Of a stretch of DNA of 11,971 nt, positions 6,295 to 11,971 are shown one piece after another. This stretch comes from Tharpella sp964457755. GTDB taxonomy: Bacteria; Desulfobacterota; Anaeroferrophillalia; Anaeroferrophillales; Tharpellaceae. Each line of letters opens with the position of its first letter. The first letter of the stretch is position 1. The position numbers and the translations under genes were made by a program. A model generated the notes under the pieces. It ran no database searches, was not told the origin of the DNA, and saw only the letters and a program-made list of their open reading frames with translations. Location of the stretch: the NCBI GenBank assembly GCA_964457755.1, contig CAYWGC010000070.1, positions 1 to 11,971 on the forward strand, read 5' to 3'.

Positions 6295-7995
6295 TTACTT
6301 CAGTTCATTCCAGAACAGATCTATTTTGTCCTGTGGTACCTCAAAAACGTAATCTGTCGGTGGACTGGGTTCTGTTCTGAACCATTCGGGGAGATGGTCA
6401 GTCCCCGGTCCAACTCCTGCTCTATGGTTAAAAGCCCTTTCTTGCAGCAGACTCGTAACGGCAATCTCTCGTAACAACTCGTAATTACCTTCTTGTCCAT
6501 ACATTGCCTGCGCTATCTGGGTTGATTTTTCCATTGGATAACCGGGATCCTTGAAGGAGTTAATACACAAACCAAGGCTATCCACCATCATCGAAACAAT
6601 CTGGGATTCCTTCGAAGCTGCAAGAGCCGCATCTGAATCAGCCTCTCTCATCAGGACCATACCAGCGGTGTGGTCTGCTCCCATCGCAGAGGTGGCATAG
6701 GTAACACCCGTACCATTTTCAACCCTTGGTTCATGGGCGGGTACACCCTGACCCTTTACAACAGGCACCCTGCTTATTCCAAAGCATATTGCAAAGGTAG
6801 CCGTTCCCTGGCCGATAATCCTGCCAAGCGGAGTCGCCTTATCGATCTCATCGATCAATTCAAAAACTCTTTCGCTGTCACCAAATTCCAGAAGCCCGGC
6901 ATCACATGCCACACCCAGAGCAGCCCCCAATTCTATACTGTCTATCCCCAAGTTGTCGGCAAGTTGGTCCATACGGGCAATGGCATAAATATCATCAATA
7001 CCAAGGTTTGCTCCCATCATCGCGACCGTTTCATATTCCAGCCCAGACGTAAGCCAGTTGCCATCCTTGTCAATTATGTTATTGCTGCAAGCGACCAGGC
7101 AACCGGGCATGCACGGGACACCCCATTTGCTCCCTTCCGTTTTCATCCGTTCTACAACTGACCGATGACCTATATCTCTCATTTTTTCAAACTGGCCGGC
7201 TGAAAAATTTCTGGTCGGCAGGCTATTGTTTTTGTCACTGACCCAGCTGCCGCCACCCATAGTACCCTGCGCATTATACGCCTGGGCGCCTTTGCTCTCT
7301 TTCACAAAATCAGCATAGTCTCGGACCATAGATCGAAAAGCATCGACATCTTCTGGTGTTACGGTTTTTGTCCCCGTATCGTCGATGACTATCGCCTTCA
7401 CGCCCTTTGAGCCCATGACTGCCCCCAATCCGCCGCGCGCGCAATGGCGGGACGGTCTTCCCTGCATATCTGTCACAGCCATTGTTGCCATCAGCATCTT
7501 TAATTCTCCGGTTTTGGCTATGGAACAAATGGAGGTTTTTTCTCCATGGCTTTCTCGCAGTTTTGCTACTGCATCATGATTATTGAGACCTGCTATTTCA
7601 TCCCCGGGTAAAATTGTCAGGGAGTTTTTATCGATTTTTAAAACATAGAACGTATCGTCTTCGGCGGGCTTATTTTCGATGACAATTGCCTTAACATCCA
7701 GTCTTCCCAGTTTATCGCCCGCCGTACCGCCGACATTGGATTCTTTGATTCCTTTTGTCATGGGGCTCTTAAATCCGACAGACAAACGGCTCGCGGAGGG
7801 AAAACGGCTTCCGCAAAGCATGCCCGGTGCGACAATTATCTTGTTATCTTTGCCCAGGGGATGACATGTCGGAGGTACTTCATTCGTCATGATTCTCGAG
7901 GTCAGGCCTCTTCCTCCCAACCACCTGTACTCTTGCGGAGAATCTTCCACGGTTACTTTCAATGTGGACATATCGACCCTGTAAATTTTATTCAT
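6295..7995 (-). CDS. aor: Aldehyde:ferredoxin oxidoreductase family protein (tungsten bis-pterin)
   Basis: 566 residues, slightly shorter than archaeal AOR (about 605). The family oxidises aldehydes to carboxylic acids, or works in reverse, with ferredoxin, using a tungsten bis-pyranopterin and one [4Fe-4S] cluster in the cytoplasm. Visible: N-terminal domain with GGRGLTSRIM (27-36); the pterin-binding ARGGLGAVMGSKGVKAI (186-202); cluster cysteines C295, C299 and C303 in CMPGCLVAC; GIDSIELGAALG (350-361); KGQGVPAHEPR (414-424); GADHT (439-443); and the last cluster cysteine C477 in VDSLGLC. The first cysteine pair is CX3C, not the CX2C of Pyrococcus AOR. The start is supported by AAGGAG before the ATG at 7995. 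A strong terminator follows, and a 200-bp spacer with a dispersed repeat separates it from the upstream dehydrogenase, so it may be transcribed alone. The substrate is unknown. Confidence 0.9.
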   Translation of the reverse strand: MNKIYRVDMSTLKVTVEDSPQEYRWLGGRGLTSRIMTNEVPPTCHPLGKDNKIIVAPGMLCGSRFPSASRLSVGFKSPMTKGIKESNVGGTAGDKLGRLDVKAIVIENKPAEDDTFYVLKIDKNSLTILPGDEIAGLNNHDAVAKLRESHGEKTSICSIAKTGELKMLMATMAVTDMQGRPSRHCARGGLGAVMGSKGVKAIVIDDTGTKTVTPEDVDAFRSMVRDYADFVKESKGAQAYNAQGTMGGGSWVSDKNNSLPTRNFSAGQFEKMRDIGHRSVVERMKTEGSKWGVPCMPGCLVACSNNIIDKDGNWLTSGLEYETVAMMGANLGIDDIYAIARMDQLADNLGIDSIELGAALGVACDAGLLEFGDSERVFELIDEIDKATPLGRIIGQGTATFAICFGISRVPVVKGQGVPAHEPRVENGTGVTYATSAMGADHTAGMVLMREADSDAALAASKESQIVSMMVDSLGLCINSFKDPGYPMEKSTQIAQAMYGQEGNYELLREIAVTSLLQERAFNHRAGVGPGTDHLPEWFRTEPSPPTDYVFEVPQDKIDLFWNELK

Positions 7996-8059
7996 AACGC
8001 AACGCTCCTTATCTTTTTGGTATTAAACATAACAAATTCGTAAAAAGTTCCCTCAAGTT

Positions 8060-8141
8060 GTCATCCTGACGAGTCGGGACGAAAAATCTTTGCGGTGTAA
8101 CACCTTGTAAATATAAGATTTCTCTCTACGGTCGAAATGAC
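8060..8141. repeat. Imperfect palindromic intergenic repeat
   Basis: GTCATCCTGAC at 8060 and GTCGAAATGAC ending at 8141 form the outer parts of an imperfect hairpin, with AAATCTT/AAGATTT (8084-8090 and 8114-8120) inside. The minus-strand form (GTCATTTCGACCGTAGAGAG, then AAATCTT) is like the dispersed intergenic hairpin repeats common in many bacterial genomes. It sits between the 3-hydroxyacyl-CoA dehydrogenase and AOR genes and may act as a processing or termination site. Confidence 0.55.
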
Positions 8142-8197
8142 AGATTCGCTGATTTTGGCTTTTTGCGAGGCCGTCAAACATATTTGTTTGTTCACTG

Positions 8198-9091
8198 CTA
8201 CTTGTTTAAAACTTCATCGTAGAAGGCATAGATACCCTTTTCTCCGATGCCGCCGGGATACCCCGCGGCAACCATACTTCTCAGCAAGGGATGCAGATGA
8301 CCTGCCACGGGACCGGCCTCCCTCATGGCATCCTTTTCCGCCTTGGCAAAAATCCCCCAGAATCCGGCATAATCACCAACCGCTAACGGTCCCATTGGCA
8401 AATTATAACCCAATTTCAAAGATTTATCTATGTCTGCCGGTGAGGCAACTCTCTCCCACACCATTTCTATTGCAACCTTTATCATACCGAAATAGGCCCT
8501 GTTAGCAATATGCCCGTAACTGAAACCTCGGCAAATGACCGGGTCCTTCCCGAGCTTTTCAGCCAAAGCGACTGCCGTATCTACTACTTCATCGGAGGTG
8601 TTTGGACCCGCGATAATTTCAACAAGCTTCATGACCGCAGTTGGCTCAAAAAAGTGAAAGCCTATGACCCGTTCCGGTTTTGTGGTTTCTGCAGCTATCG
8701 CGGCAATGTCCAAGCAGATCGGATTTGAAGCCAGAATCGCGCCAGCAGGTGCGTATTCATCAAGTTGCTTGAAAAGATCTTTTTTTAATTCCAGATCTTC
8801 GGAACAGCATTCCGATACAAAATCCGCATCCCTGACAGCCTCCGCGAGATCCGTAGTGCCTGAGATTCTACCCATAATTTCGTTTTTCGCATCCTGTGTC
8901 ATCTTACCTCGGTCCACTTGAAATTTCTGCAAACCGTCACTTATTGCTTTTAGTCCCTCCTCTATTTTTCCATTGTCTGTATCCCAAAAAACAACGGTAT
9001 ATCCTCCTATATGTGCGAAAAGTTGGGCTGCCTGATATCCAATTTGTCCGGCGTCCAAGAATGTTACTTTTTTGATATCCTCTAATTTCAT
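8198..9091 (-). CDS. 3-hydroxyacyl-CoA dehydrogenase family protein with altered NAD-loop
   Basis: 297 residues, the usual length of single-domain-pair bacterial HADs, which oxidise 3-hydroxyacyl-CoA with NAD+. The Rossmann domain begins with FLDAGQIG (11-18), where GxGxxG is expected, so the first Gly is Asp. The NAD-selecting acid D37 and the substrate-domain Glu94 are kept. The catalytic pair His146 (FHFFEP) and Glu158 (KLVEI) is present, as is N197 (ANR). The NTSS-type segment is SNPIC (122-126), so the conserved serine is lost, and HFFNP has become HFFEP. The C-domain is recognisable as LPMGPLAVGDYAG (231-243). The start at 9091 is chosen because AAAGGAGAG precedes it; an in-frame ATG at 9154 has no such site. 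Probably a real dehydrogenase with changed substrate or cofactor handling. Confidence 0.85.
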   Translation of the reverse strand: MKLEDIKKVTFLDAGQIGYQAAQLFAHIGGYTVVFWDTDNGKIEEGLKAISDGLQKFQVDRGKMTQDAKNEIMGRISGTTDLAEAVRDADFVSECCSEDLELKKDLFKQLDEYAPAGAILASNPICLDIAAIAAETTKPERVIGFHFFEPTAVMKLVEIIAGPNTSDEVVDTAVALAEKLGKDPVICRGFSYGHIANRAYFGMIKVAIEMVWERVASPADIDKSLKLGYNLPMGPLAVGDYAGFWGIFAKAEKDAMREAGPVAGHLHPLLRSMVAAGYPGGIGEKGIYAFYDEVLNK

Positions 9092-9126
9092 GGGATGTCT
9101 CTCCTTTCGTTTAAATATCATAAACG

Positions 9127-9154
9127 ACAATATTTTGAAATACTTACTATGCAA
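9127..9154 (-). promoter_or_regulatory. Candidate sigma-70 promoter of the 3-hydroxyacyl-CoA dehydrogenase gene
   Basis: On the minus strand TTGCAT (9154-9149) and TATTGT (9132-9127) are 16 nt apart, about 36 nt before the gene start. The -10 box matches the consensus at four of six positions. A prediction by eye only. Confidence 0.3.
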
Positions 9155-9162
9155 GGGGAACT

Positions 9163-9240
9163 CATTGCACCGAAAATCTTTTCGCAGGTTTCTTTATCGC
9201 AGGGCCTCTTTGTTGAAAGTCGAATTTCTCAGGTTTCTGT
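9163..9240 (-). repeat. Duplicate of the lipoprotein-sorting gene 3' end
   Basis: Bases 9181-9240 match 6010-6069 at 52 of 60 positions. On the minus strand they encode LRNSTFNKEALR and a stop, the same C-terminus as the remnant at 6023. The match extends about 15 bases past the stop codon. Upstream the frame closes at once, so only this tail remains. The palindrome CGAAAATCTTTTCG at 9171-9184 is shared, as a 13-nt match, with 5769-5781. Confidence 0.75.
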
Positions 9241-9411
9241 GGCGTGTAGCTTACCCTACCCGCACTCACCGAAAGACATTTAAAAATTACTTTAAATTTT
9301 TAACCTCGGCTAATAGCTAAACTTTATAAAAAATTGCCTATATGATGGGGTCCACCTCACATTGTACAAATTTTGGAGAACACCGTAAAAAACGGGATTT
9401 TCGGATAGACA
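9241..9411. other. AT-rich spacer with possible IS-end debris
   Basis: Contains GATGGGGTCCACCTCA (9344-9359), which looks like an IS3-type terminus, and a small CCGT/ACGG stem (9383-9395) just after the SDR stop. No gene was seen. Confidence 0.35.
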
Positions 9412-10143
9412 CTAATTAGCTTCAACGACGTTTTCTGCAAAACTTTTATATGCACTCTCGATCTTTTTAGCCTTTGAATCGGGGAAAACATGAAAACTCC
9501 CAACTTTCAAGGCTTCTACGATGCTTTCTCCAACCAGTGAAGGTGGCGCCGCAATTTTAGTAAGCCCTGCTGCATCCCCCATCTCTGTCGCAATAGGACC
9601 TGGATGAACACTTAATACAATTGTTCTTTGTTTGCGAAGCAGTTCACGTAAAGCCTGAGTTATTGAATATGAAGCTGCTTTTGATGCAGAATAAGTTGCG
9701 CAGTAAGGGAAACATTTCATTGAGGCCAGAGAGTTAAGTTGAATGAAGACGCCACCTCCATTAGCTTTAAGAACCGGTGCAAAGGCCTGAGCCATGCGAA
9801 TCAGACCATATAAATTAATGTTCATCTCCAATTCAAGAGAACTGATTGAATTATCATCGAATGGTGTGGATGCTGTCAGAACACCTGCATTATTAACAAC
9901 AACATCCACATCGGCAGCTATCTTTGCGGCTGCATAAATGGACTGTGCATCCGCAAGATCAATACGAATGGGTACTGTTTTATTTTTATATTTTTCAATG
10001 AGTGGTGAGGCACTGTCCAGTGTTCGAACTGCAACATAAATTTTTGCCACTCCATGTTCGATGAAGGAATCAACAATTGCCTTACCGATTCCTCGATTTG
10101 CTCCTGTGATTAAGATGGTTTTATCTTTGATCTCGTAATTCAC
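9412..10143 (-). CDS. Classical short-chain dehydrogenase/reductase (SDR)
   Basis: A complete 243-residue NAD(P)-dependent oxidoreductase for an alcohol/ketone pair. Motifs: cofactor loop TGANRGIG (13-20); R40 at the end of the second strand, favouring NADPH; D62 in IDLAD; NNAG (84-87); catalytic S138, Y151 and K155 (YSASK); and PGPIATEM (181-188). The start is a GTG at 10143, preceded by AAAAGGACA; no better ATG lies nearby. The small HTH gene ends only 42 bases upstream on the same strand, so the two are probably co-transcribed from the sigma-54-like promoter at 10516-10531. The substrate is unknown; in this setting it may be a hydroxy- or ketoacyl compound. No second domain or membrane segment is seen. 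Confidence 0.9.
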   Translation of the reverse strand: MNYEIKDKTILITGANRGIGKAIVDSFIEHGVAKIYVAVRTLDSASPLIEKYKNKTVPIRIDLADAQSIYAAAKIAADVDVVVNNAGVLTASTPFDDNSISSLELEMNINLYGLIRMAQAFAPVLKANGGGVFIQLNSLASMKCFPYCATYSASKAASYSITQALRELLRKQRTIVLSVHPGPIATEMGDAAGLTKIAAPPSLVGESIVEALKVGSFHVFPDSKAKKIESAYKSFAENVVEAN

Positions 10144-10185
10144 TATTATTTGTCCTTTTATTTTCCAGGCTAACAGTTCACGTTT

Positions 10186-10401
10186 TTAAAAGTAAGAATA
10201 ACCATCTGCATTAATCAATTTATGAGACTTGATCAAGCGAACCACCTTCCGCTTGTTAAAGCGCCAGAACTTACTATCTTTATAGCCGGGCAAAATCCCT
10301 TTACGAGCCATATAATTCACGTTATCAGGACTTGTATCAAGCAGTTCCGCAACTTCTATACTGCCAATTACTGCACTATTTTTATTCTTCATAATCCTCA
10401 T
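10186..10401 (-). CDS. Small helix-turn-helix DNA-binding protein (excisionase/MerR-like)
   Basis: 71 residues. The segment GSIEVAELLDTSPDNVNYMA (13-32), then RKGILPGYKDSKFWRFNKRKVVRLI, is the pattern of excisionase-type winged HTH domains: a helix-turn-helix, a short wing with GxK, a W-R-F core and a final helix. These proteins bind DNA as phage or integrative-element excisionases or as small regulators. The start at 10401 is supported by AAGGAGAGA 7 nt upstream. The open frame runs back to 10482, but that part is a GC-rich structured leader without such a site. There is no integrase gene beside it, and the SDR gene follows after 42 bases, so a local regulatory role is as likely as an excisionase role. 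Confidence 0.75.
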   Translation of the reverse strand: MRIMKNKNSAVIGSIEVAELLDTSPDNVNYMARKGILPGYKDSKFWRFNKRKVVRLIKSHKLINADGYSYF

Positions 10402-10429
10402 TATTCTCTCCTTCAACAAAAGAAATAAA

Positions 10430-10468
10430 CCGGCAACGGAAACCTCCGTAAAAACCGGGAAGCTGCCG
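10430..10468 (-). promoter_or_regulatory. Structured 5' leader of the HTH gene
   Basis: A nested fold is possible: ACGGA/TCCGT (10436-10440 with 10445-10449, 4-nt loop) and CGGCA/TGCCG (10431-10435 with 10464-10468). The alternative pair CCGG/CCGG (10430-10433 with 10455-10458) excludes the latter. The leader ends about 30 nt before the start codon. It matches no riboswitch consensus I know. It could be an attenuator or a translational control element. Confidence 0.4.
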
Positions 10469-10515
10469 CTATCAGGCCCCAACCTATCTAACAGCCAGGA
10501 CAGTTAACTGATCAT

Positions 10516-10531
10516 AGCACATTATGTGCCA
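10516..10531 (-). promoter_or_regulatory. Candidate sigma-54 promoter for the HTH-SDR pair
   Basis: The minus strand reads TGGCACATAATGTGCT (10531 to 10516). It has the obligatory GG-N10-GC spacing and is close to the consensus TGGCAC-N5-TTGC, with GTGC instead of TTGC. Transcription would start near 10505, giving a leader of about 100 nt. The core GCACATTATGTGC is also a perfect palindrome (6-bp arms), so a repressor site is the alternative. Confidence 0.45.
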
Positions 10532-10761
10532 AATTAAAATTCAAGTACCTGAATTTATAATGAATTACAAGATGGGATTATTTTTTAGAAATCACAACTG
10601 ATCAAAATTTTTTACAATCCGAAAAGGCCGATACGAGGAAGACAAATTGAGCCGGAAAGAATAATTGTCACTAAACATAACAAAAGATGTGTTTGAAGGA
10701 AGTATTCTCTCTGCTTCACTCAAATCGAGTCAGAAGTCGCCCTCTTGTCAGGTGTTGATTG
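10532..10761. other. Intergenic region between the crotonase and HTH genes
   Basis: About 230 AT-rich bases. A sigma-54 promoter would need an upstream activator site here, but no clear long inverted repeat was seen. A 28-codon ORF (10592-10678, minus) lacks any ribosome binding site and is probably chance. Confidence 0.4.
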
Positions 10762-10791
10762 CTTTACAGGCTCCTTTATAGACCTGTAAAG
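10762..10791. repeat. 9-bp inverted repeat across the crotonase stop codon
   Basis: CTTTACAGG (10762-10770) and CCTGTAAAG (10783-10791) with a 12-nt loop holding the TAA stop at 10776-10778. No T-run follows on the minus strand, so this is a weak candidate for transcript end protection, not a classical terminator. Confidence 0.5.
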
Positions 10792-11570
10792 ACAGGCTCT
10801 CTTTTTTCCAAGAAAGCCCGCAAACCTTCAGCGCAGTCTTCCGAATTTTGGGTTAAAGCGAATTGATCCATGTCAGCATGGCTGGTGATGGCGTTAAAAG
10901 CGTTGGCGTGTGCGTTTATCGCCGTTTTGCATAAGCGAACCCCGTTAGGCGGTAACGCGGCGGCACGGCGTGCCATTTCCAAGGCAGCTTTCACCGCCGT
11001 ACCCAATGGAACAATCTCGTCCGCCAAACCCCAGTCCACAGAGCGAATGGCGTCAAGTTTTTCAGCCAGCACCACTATCCGTTTGGCCTTGGCCGGGCCT
11101 ACTAGATTGGTTATCCGCGGTACCGAGCCCCAACTCATATTAAAGCCCCGTTCTACCTCAGGCACGTATAGATGTCCGCCCATCCCGATAATACGTAAAT
11201 CGCAAGATACTGCCAGAGCCGTCCCTCCTCCGACACACCATCCCTCAATGGCGACGATGGTCAGGGGTTCCAAAGCTTCCCACGCCTGACACATTCGCGG
11301 CCCGGTTTTAAGCAAAACACGTCGTTCAGCTAGCCCGGCGGAAGCGCTCTTGATTACCTCCTCGTCTTTAAGATCCATGCCCAGACAAAAGTTGTCTGTC
11401 CGCCCGGTAAGCACTACAGCGCAGAGATCAGGGTCGTCAGCTAGGTCATGCGCAATCAAAGTGAGCTTTCGCATAGTGTCAAACGACAAAAGATTAGCAG
11501 GATCCTCACGATCGAAACGGACAATAGCAATACGATCATCTCTTTCAACAGTAACTGGATTAGTTATCAT
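10776..11570 (-). CDS. Enoyl-CoA hydratase/isomerase (crotonase) family protein
   Basis: 264 residues, normal crotonase length. The family acts on acyl-CoA thioesters (hydration, isomerisation and others) in the cytoplasm. The two oxyanion-hole segments are visible: NFCLGMDLKD (60-69) and GWCVGGGTALAVSCDLRI (110-127). At position 118 an Ala stands where hydratases have the first catalytic Glu (GGGCELA in rat mitochondrial hydratase, Glu144), whereas the second Glu is kept as E138 (VPE). Single-Glu members are often isomerases or have other activities, so hydratase activity should not be assumed. The start at 11570 follows AAAGGAAAA; a 10-bp inverted repeat encloses this site. It is GC-richer than the HBD-like and ligase genes. 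Upstream on the same strand lies a broken 3-hydroxyacyl-CoA dehydrogenase, probably its former operon partner. Confidence 0.88.
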   Translation of the reverse strand: MITNPVTVERDDRIAIVRFDREDPANLLSFDTMRKLTLIAHDLADDPDLCAVVLTGRTDNFCLGMDLKDEEVIKSASAGLAERRVLLKTGPRMCQAWEALEPLTIVAIEGWCVGGGTALAVSCDLRIIGMGGHLYVPEVERGFNMSWGSVPRITNLVGPAKAKRIVVLAEKLDAIRSVDWGLADEIVPLGTAVKAALEMARRAAALPPNGVRLCKTAINAHANAFNAITSHADMDQFALTQNSEDCAEGLRAFLEKREPVFTGL

Positions 11571-11571
11571 G

Positions 11572-11609
11572 TTTACAATTTTCCTTTTTAAATAAATAGA
11601 AATTGTAAA
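11572..11609. promoter_or_regulatory. Inverted repeat enclosing the crotonase ribosome binding site
   Basis: TTTACAATTT (11572-11581) and AAATTGTAAA (11600-11609) are perfect 10-bp arms around an 18-nt spacer that contains the AAAGGAAAA ribosome binding site. One arm ends one base before the ATG at 11570. It can be an operator for a dimeric repressor or an RNA hairpin controlling translation. Confidence 0.5.
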
Positions 11610-11619
11610 TTTATTTTAG

Positions 11620-11897
11620 TCAACAGCTCACCTTTTTTTTACAGCCATTACTTCAATAATCACTTCAACAACCACATCAGCATTGCCGGCAGCCTCTTAT
11701 AAGATCTAAAGTCGGTTTGAGCCTTCCCAGAATCGCATCCATTTCATTCTGTGTCATTTTTTCTTTGTGCACATTGCGGCTCAGGTTTTTCTTGATAGTA
11801 TTCATGCCGCCATCAATGAACCGCTGTTCAATATCCCGCATTGTTACTTGGTAACCTGCTTGGGCACAAACCTGAGCGATACCGCTTTTATTTTCAT
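11620..11897 (-). pseudogene. 3-hydroxyacyl-CoA dehydrogenase, N-terminal remnant with deletion and frameshifts
   Basis: The frame reads SGIAQVCAQAGYQVTMRDIE, then NTIKKNLSRNV and ILGRLKPTLDL: clearly the start of a canonical HAD Rossmann domain, but lacking the IGAGTMG glycine loop. The original start is probably the ATG at 11897 (AGGGAGG upstream), reading MKIKAV, which is out of frame with SGIAQ. A deletion between two AGCGGTA-like repeats would explain this. At 11697-11700 another frameshift follows DL, after which EAAGNADVVVEVIIEVMAVK continues in a new frame and stops at 11620 after an A8 run. Only about 95 of about 290 residues remain. The gene is dead; it probably once preceded the crotonase gene in an operon. 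Confidence 0.8.
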
Positions 11898-11914
11898 AAG
11901 ATACCTCCCTCATT

Positions 11915-11929
11915 TCCGGTTAAGGACTT
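11915..11929. mobile_element. IS4-end-like motif, inverse orientation
   Basis: TCCGGTTAAGGACTT is the exact reverse complement of 15 bases at the IS4-remnant end (2441-2455). In this orientation it would be a left end, with the element body beyond the window. It lies only about 20 bp upstream of the broken dehydrogenase start. The outer bases do not match the other two ends, so identity is tentative. Confidence 0.35.
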
Positions 11930-11971
11930 TTGATTTACTAGTAATAAGAACAACATCAGCAACGTTTATAC

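Noticed and set aside
6670..7161. 163-codon plus-strand open frame
   Set aside because: Lies wholly antisense to the AOR motifs, has no ribosome binding site and its translation has no recognisable domain; a shadow of the AOR gene.
9092..9154. Upstream ATG for the 3-hydroxyacyl-CoA dehydrogenase (21 extra residues)
   Set aside because: No ribosome binding site before 9154, whereas AAAGGAGAG precedes the ATG at 9091; the extra residues are not part of the Rossmann start.
10402..10482. 27-residue extension of the HTH protein
   Set aside because: The segment folds as a leader and the ATG at 10401 has a strong ribosome binding site; the extension has no domain support.
10430..10510. Cyclic-di-GMP (GEMM) or molybdenum-cofactor riboswitch in the HTH leader
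   Set aside because: I compared it with the remembered GEMM conserved core and did not find it; there is no basis for naming a class.
10592..10678. 28-codon minus-strand ORF
   Set aside because: No ribosome binding site, no hydrophobic or motif pattern; expected by chance in an AT-rich spacer.
10870..11289. 139-codon plus-strand open frame
   Set aside because: Antisense to the crotonase core including GGGTALA; biased composition typical of a shadow frame.
1..11971. tRNA, rRNA or CRISPR array
   Set aside because: No cloverleaf-like segment with CCA-type end, no rRNA motif and no regularly spaced direct repeats were seen by eye; the repeats present are dispersed or palindromic.

Overview
The window looks like a strictly anaerobic Desulfobacterota (former Deltaproteobacteria) genome, probably a sulfate reducer or syntroph, from a draft or metagenomic assembly. 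The reasons are a tungsten-type aldehyde:ferredoxin oxidoreductase, a 4-hydroxybutyryl-CoA-dehydratase-family flavoprotein, CoA-thioester (beta-oxidation-like) enzymes, remnants of a DUF1302-like outer membrane barrel and a LolA-like lipoprotein-sorting protein, and heavy insertion-sequence debris. A run of exactly 100 N (3907-4006) marks a scaffold join. Lineage is inferred from gene content only.

Layout, left to right. 1-95: IS-end-like sequence joined to a truncated signal-peptide ORF. 273-1862 (-): acyl-CoA ligase. 2030-2461 (+): decayed IS4-family transposase whose end lies about 10 bp after the stop of the next gene. 2471-3898 (-): 4-hydroxybutyryl-CoA dehydratase/HpaB-family flavoprotein lacking several key residues of the characterised enzyme. 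Gap. 4106-5045: a gene fragment cut by an IS21 end, then an istB that has lost its N-terminus and its istA partner. 5002-5540 (+): 3' end of an outer membrane barrel gene with two frameshifts. 5541-6022: non-coding. 6023-6223 (-): 3' remnant of a lipoprotein-sorting protein gene. 6224-6262: terminator for the AOR gene. 6295-7995 (-): AOR. 8198-9091 (-): divergent 3-hydroxyacyl-CoA dehydrogenase. 9163-9240: duplicate of the lipoprotein-sorting gene 3' end. 9412-10143 (-): SDR oxidoreductase. 10186-10401 (-): small helix-turn-helix protein with a structured leader and a sigma-54-like promoter. 10776-11570 (-): enoyl-CoA hydratase/isomerase-family protein. 11620-11897 (-): broken canonical 3-hydroxyacyl-CoA dehydrogenase. 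11915-11929: another IS-end-like motif.

All intact genes are on the minus strand and could contribute to degradation of an organic acid or aldehyde through CoA thioesters: AOR (aldehyde/acid interconversion), ligase (CoA activation), HBD-like flavoprotein and crotonase (dehydration, hydration or isomerisation), and HAD/SDR (alcohol/ketone redox). The genes are too spread out and too often interrupted by IS debris to be one operon, so a single pathway is only a hypothesis. The most notable signals are the altered catalytic motifs in otherwise full-length enzymes, the sigma-54-like promoter plus structured leader before the HTH/SDR pair, the palindromes placed at gene starts, and several decay events whose mechanism can be read from short repeats. 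I did not find a clearly novel multi-gene defence or mobile system.
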